In this document: positions 63,411 through 64,000 of the stretch, one piece after another | Numbering within the stretch: the first letter of the stretch is position 1 | Layout: the number at the start of each line of letters is the position of its first letter | Assembly (NCBI RefSeq): GCF_001005725.1 | Contig: NZ_LBIC01000003.1 | Location: 434,001 to 498,000 of the forward strand | Direction: 5' to 3' | DNA length: 64,000 nt | Source: Sphingobium chungbukense | GTDB lineage: Bacteria > Pseudomonadota > Alphaproteobacteria > Sphingomonadales > Sphingomonadaceae | Notes under the pieces: generated by a model | What the model saw: the letters and a program-made list of their open reading frames with translations, nothing else | What the model was told of the DNA's origin: nothing | Databases searched by the model: none | Program-made: the position numbers and the translations under genes

Positions 63411-64000
63411 CTATCCGGTCAGTGCCTCGACGAGCGCCCTGACCTTCTTCTGCCGCCACTGCGGCAAGGGGGCGATCAGCCAATAGGCAAGCGGCGACGA
63501 CATTTTATCCCCCAATTGCCGCACCCGGCCCGCCGCCATATCCGCCTCCGCAAGCAGCGTCGGCACGCAGGCATGGCCGAAGCCGTTGGCCGCCGCCTCG
63601 ATGGCGAGGCCCGCGTCCGCCACGCGGATCGTCGCGGGCGCGTCTCCTTTGGGGCAACCGGGCCATTCGATGCGATGGTCGGGACCACCTTGGGCCGCCT
63701 CGATCGTGACGAAGGCCGCTTCGCCCAGCTTGATGCCTTCATTCTCGCCCGGCCCTTCGGCAAGGCGCAGGGCGAGGTCGAGATTGGCTTCCGTGAAATC
63801 GAGCGTCTCGTCCGCGGCGACCAGTGCGAATTTGAGGTCGGGCTGGCTCGCCGCATAGCCCGCGAGGCGCGGCTGGAGCCATTTGGCGGTGATGTCGCGC
63901 GGCGCGGCGATGGTGAGCGAGGAACTGGACTGGCCCGCCTGCATGGCGCGCACGGCCTCCTCGAACTCCAGGAAGCCGGCGCGCAGGGCGGCAAGGCCCG
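63411..64000 (-). CDS. LysR family regulator, C-terminal part (truncated by window end)
   Basis: The frame is open to the window edge, giving 196 residues of the effector-binding domain. The fold is that of LysR regulators of the GcvA-like type: SSSLTIAAPRDITAKWLQPRLAGY after the linker helix, DETLDFTEANLDLALRLAEG, and AGLAIEAAANGFGHACVPTL. The N-terminal HTH would lie beyond base 64000. An in-frame ATG at 63953 is internal, because the linker helix LRAGFLEFEEAVRAM continues upstream of it. The regulon is unknown. Confidence 0.88.
   Translation of the reverse strand, partial: GLAALRAGFLEFEEAVRAMQAGQSSSSLTIAAPRDITAKWLQPRLAGYAASQPDLKFALVAADETLDFTEANLDLALRLAEGPGENEGIKLGEAAFVTIEAAQGGPDHRIEWPGCPKGDAPATIRVADAGLAIEAAANGFGHACVPTLLAEADMAAGRVRQLGDKMSSPLAYWLIAPLPQWRQKKVRALVEALTG

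Overview
The window is a GC-rich (roughly 63-65 %) stretch of an alphaproteobacterial chromosome, most likely order Sphingomonadales (Sphingobium/Novosphingobium/Sphingomonas-like). Support comes from a gcrA cell-cycle regulator, the architecture of the ParC and ParE proteins, PurS/PurQ purine synthesis, a degenerate GGDEF/EAL protein, short palindromic intergenic hairpins of a kind common in this order, and a giant VCBS-type adhesin with its type I secretion operon. The assignment is inference; no rRNA is present. One tRNA (Thr, TGT) lies at 5704-5778.

Layout. 1-9.5 kb: small secreted or lipid-anchored proteins, a MOSC protein, a GT4 glycosyltransferase, rarA, tRNA-Thr, small housekeeping proteins and a 2OG-Fe(II) oxygenase. 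9.5-13 kb: a folB-like aldolase, a GNAT protein, then a tightly packed DUF1285 / CoA-type Nudix / CCA-adding enzyme operon. 13-18 kb on the minus strand: a LysR regulator, parC and a GGDEF(degenerate)-EAL protein. 18-22.5 kb: trehalose cluster otsB - GH15 - otsA. 22.5-25.6 kb: purC, purS and purQ with two small membrane proteins and a TauE permease. 25.7-28 kb: ccmB, ccmA and a minimal metzincin, then phhB. 27.8-31.5 kb: a lipoprotein with a patatin phospholipase, and an EEP-family nuclease/phosphatase. 31.5-33.5 kb: radA and cvpA.

33.5-41.5 kb is the core of a surface polysaccharide locus: wecB, wecC, a Wza-type export lipoprotein and a Wzc-type tyrosine autokinase on the minus strand, a divergent ugd, and an ABC-2 permease. 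No repeat-unit glycosyltransferases or polymerase are in the window. gcrA and parE follow at 41.6-44.4 kb.

44.5-63.4 kb is the most interesting part: a complete cell-surface adhesin system. A 3,230-residue adhesin (minus strand, 52291-61983) is followed on the same strand by an OmpA-type protein, TolC, a LapB-like type I secretion ATPase, a SleB-type cell wall hydrolase and an HlyD adaptor. A LapG-like Ca-dependent cysteine protease converges on the operon. The adhesin has a P-A-A-G motif at residues 121-124, where LapG substrates are cut, so release by proteolysis is a good hypothesis. No LapD-like receptor is encoded here. The 715-base leader region in front of the adhesin contains a possible structured RNA (13-bp closing stem, two inner hairpins), an intrinsic terminator, a perfect AT-rich palindrome and a CtrA-like half-site. 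Other sequence-level oddities are a GH15 gene whose best start is an ATC codon, a 28-bp perfect palindrome after parE, and a pair of consensus DnaA boxes at 6645-6663.
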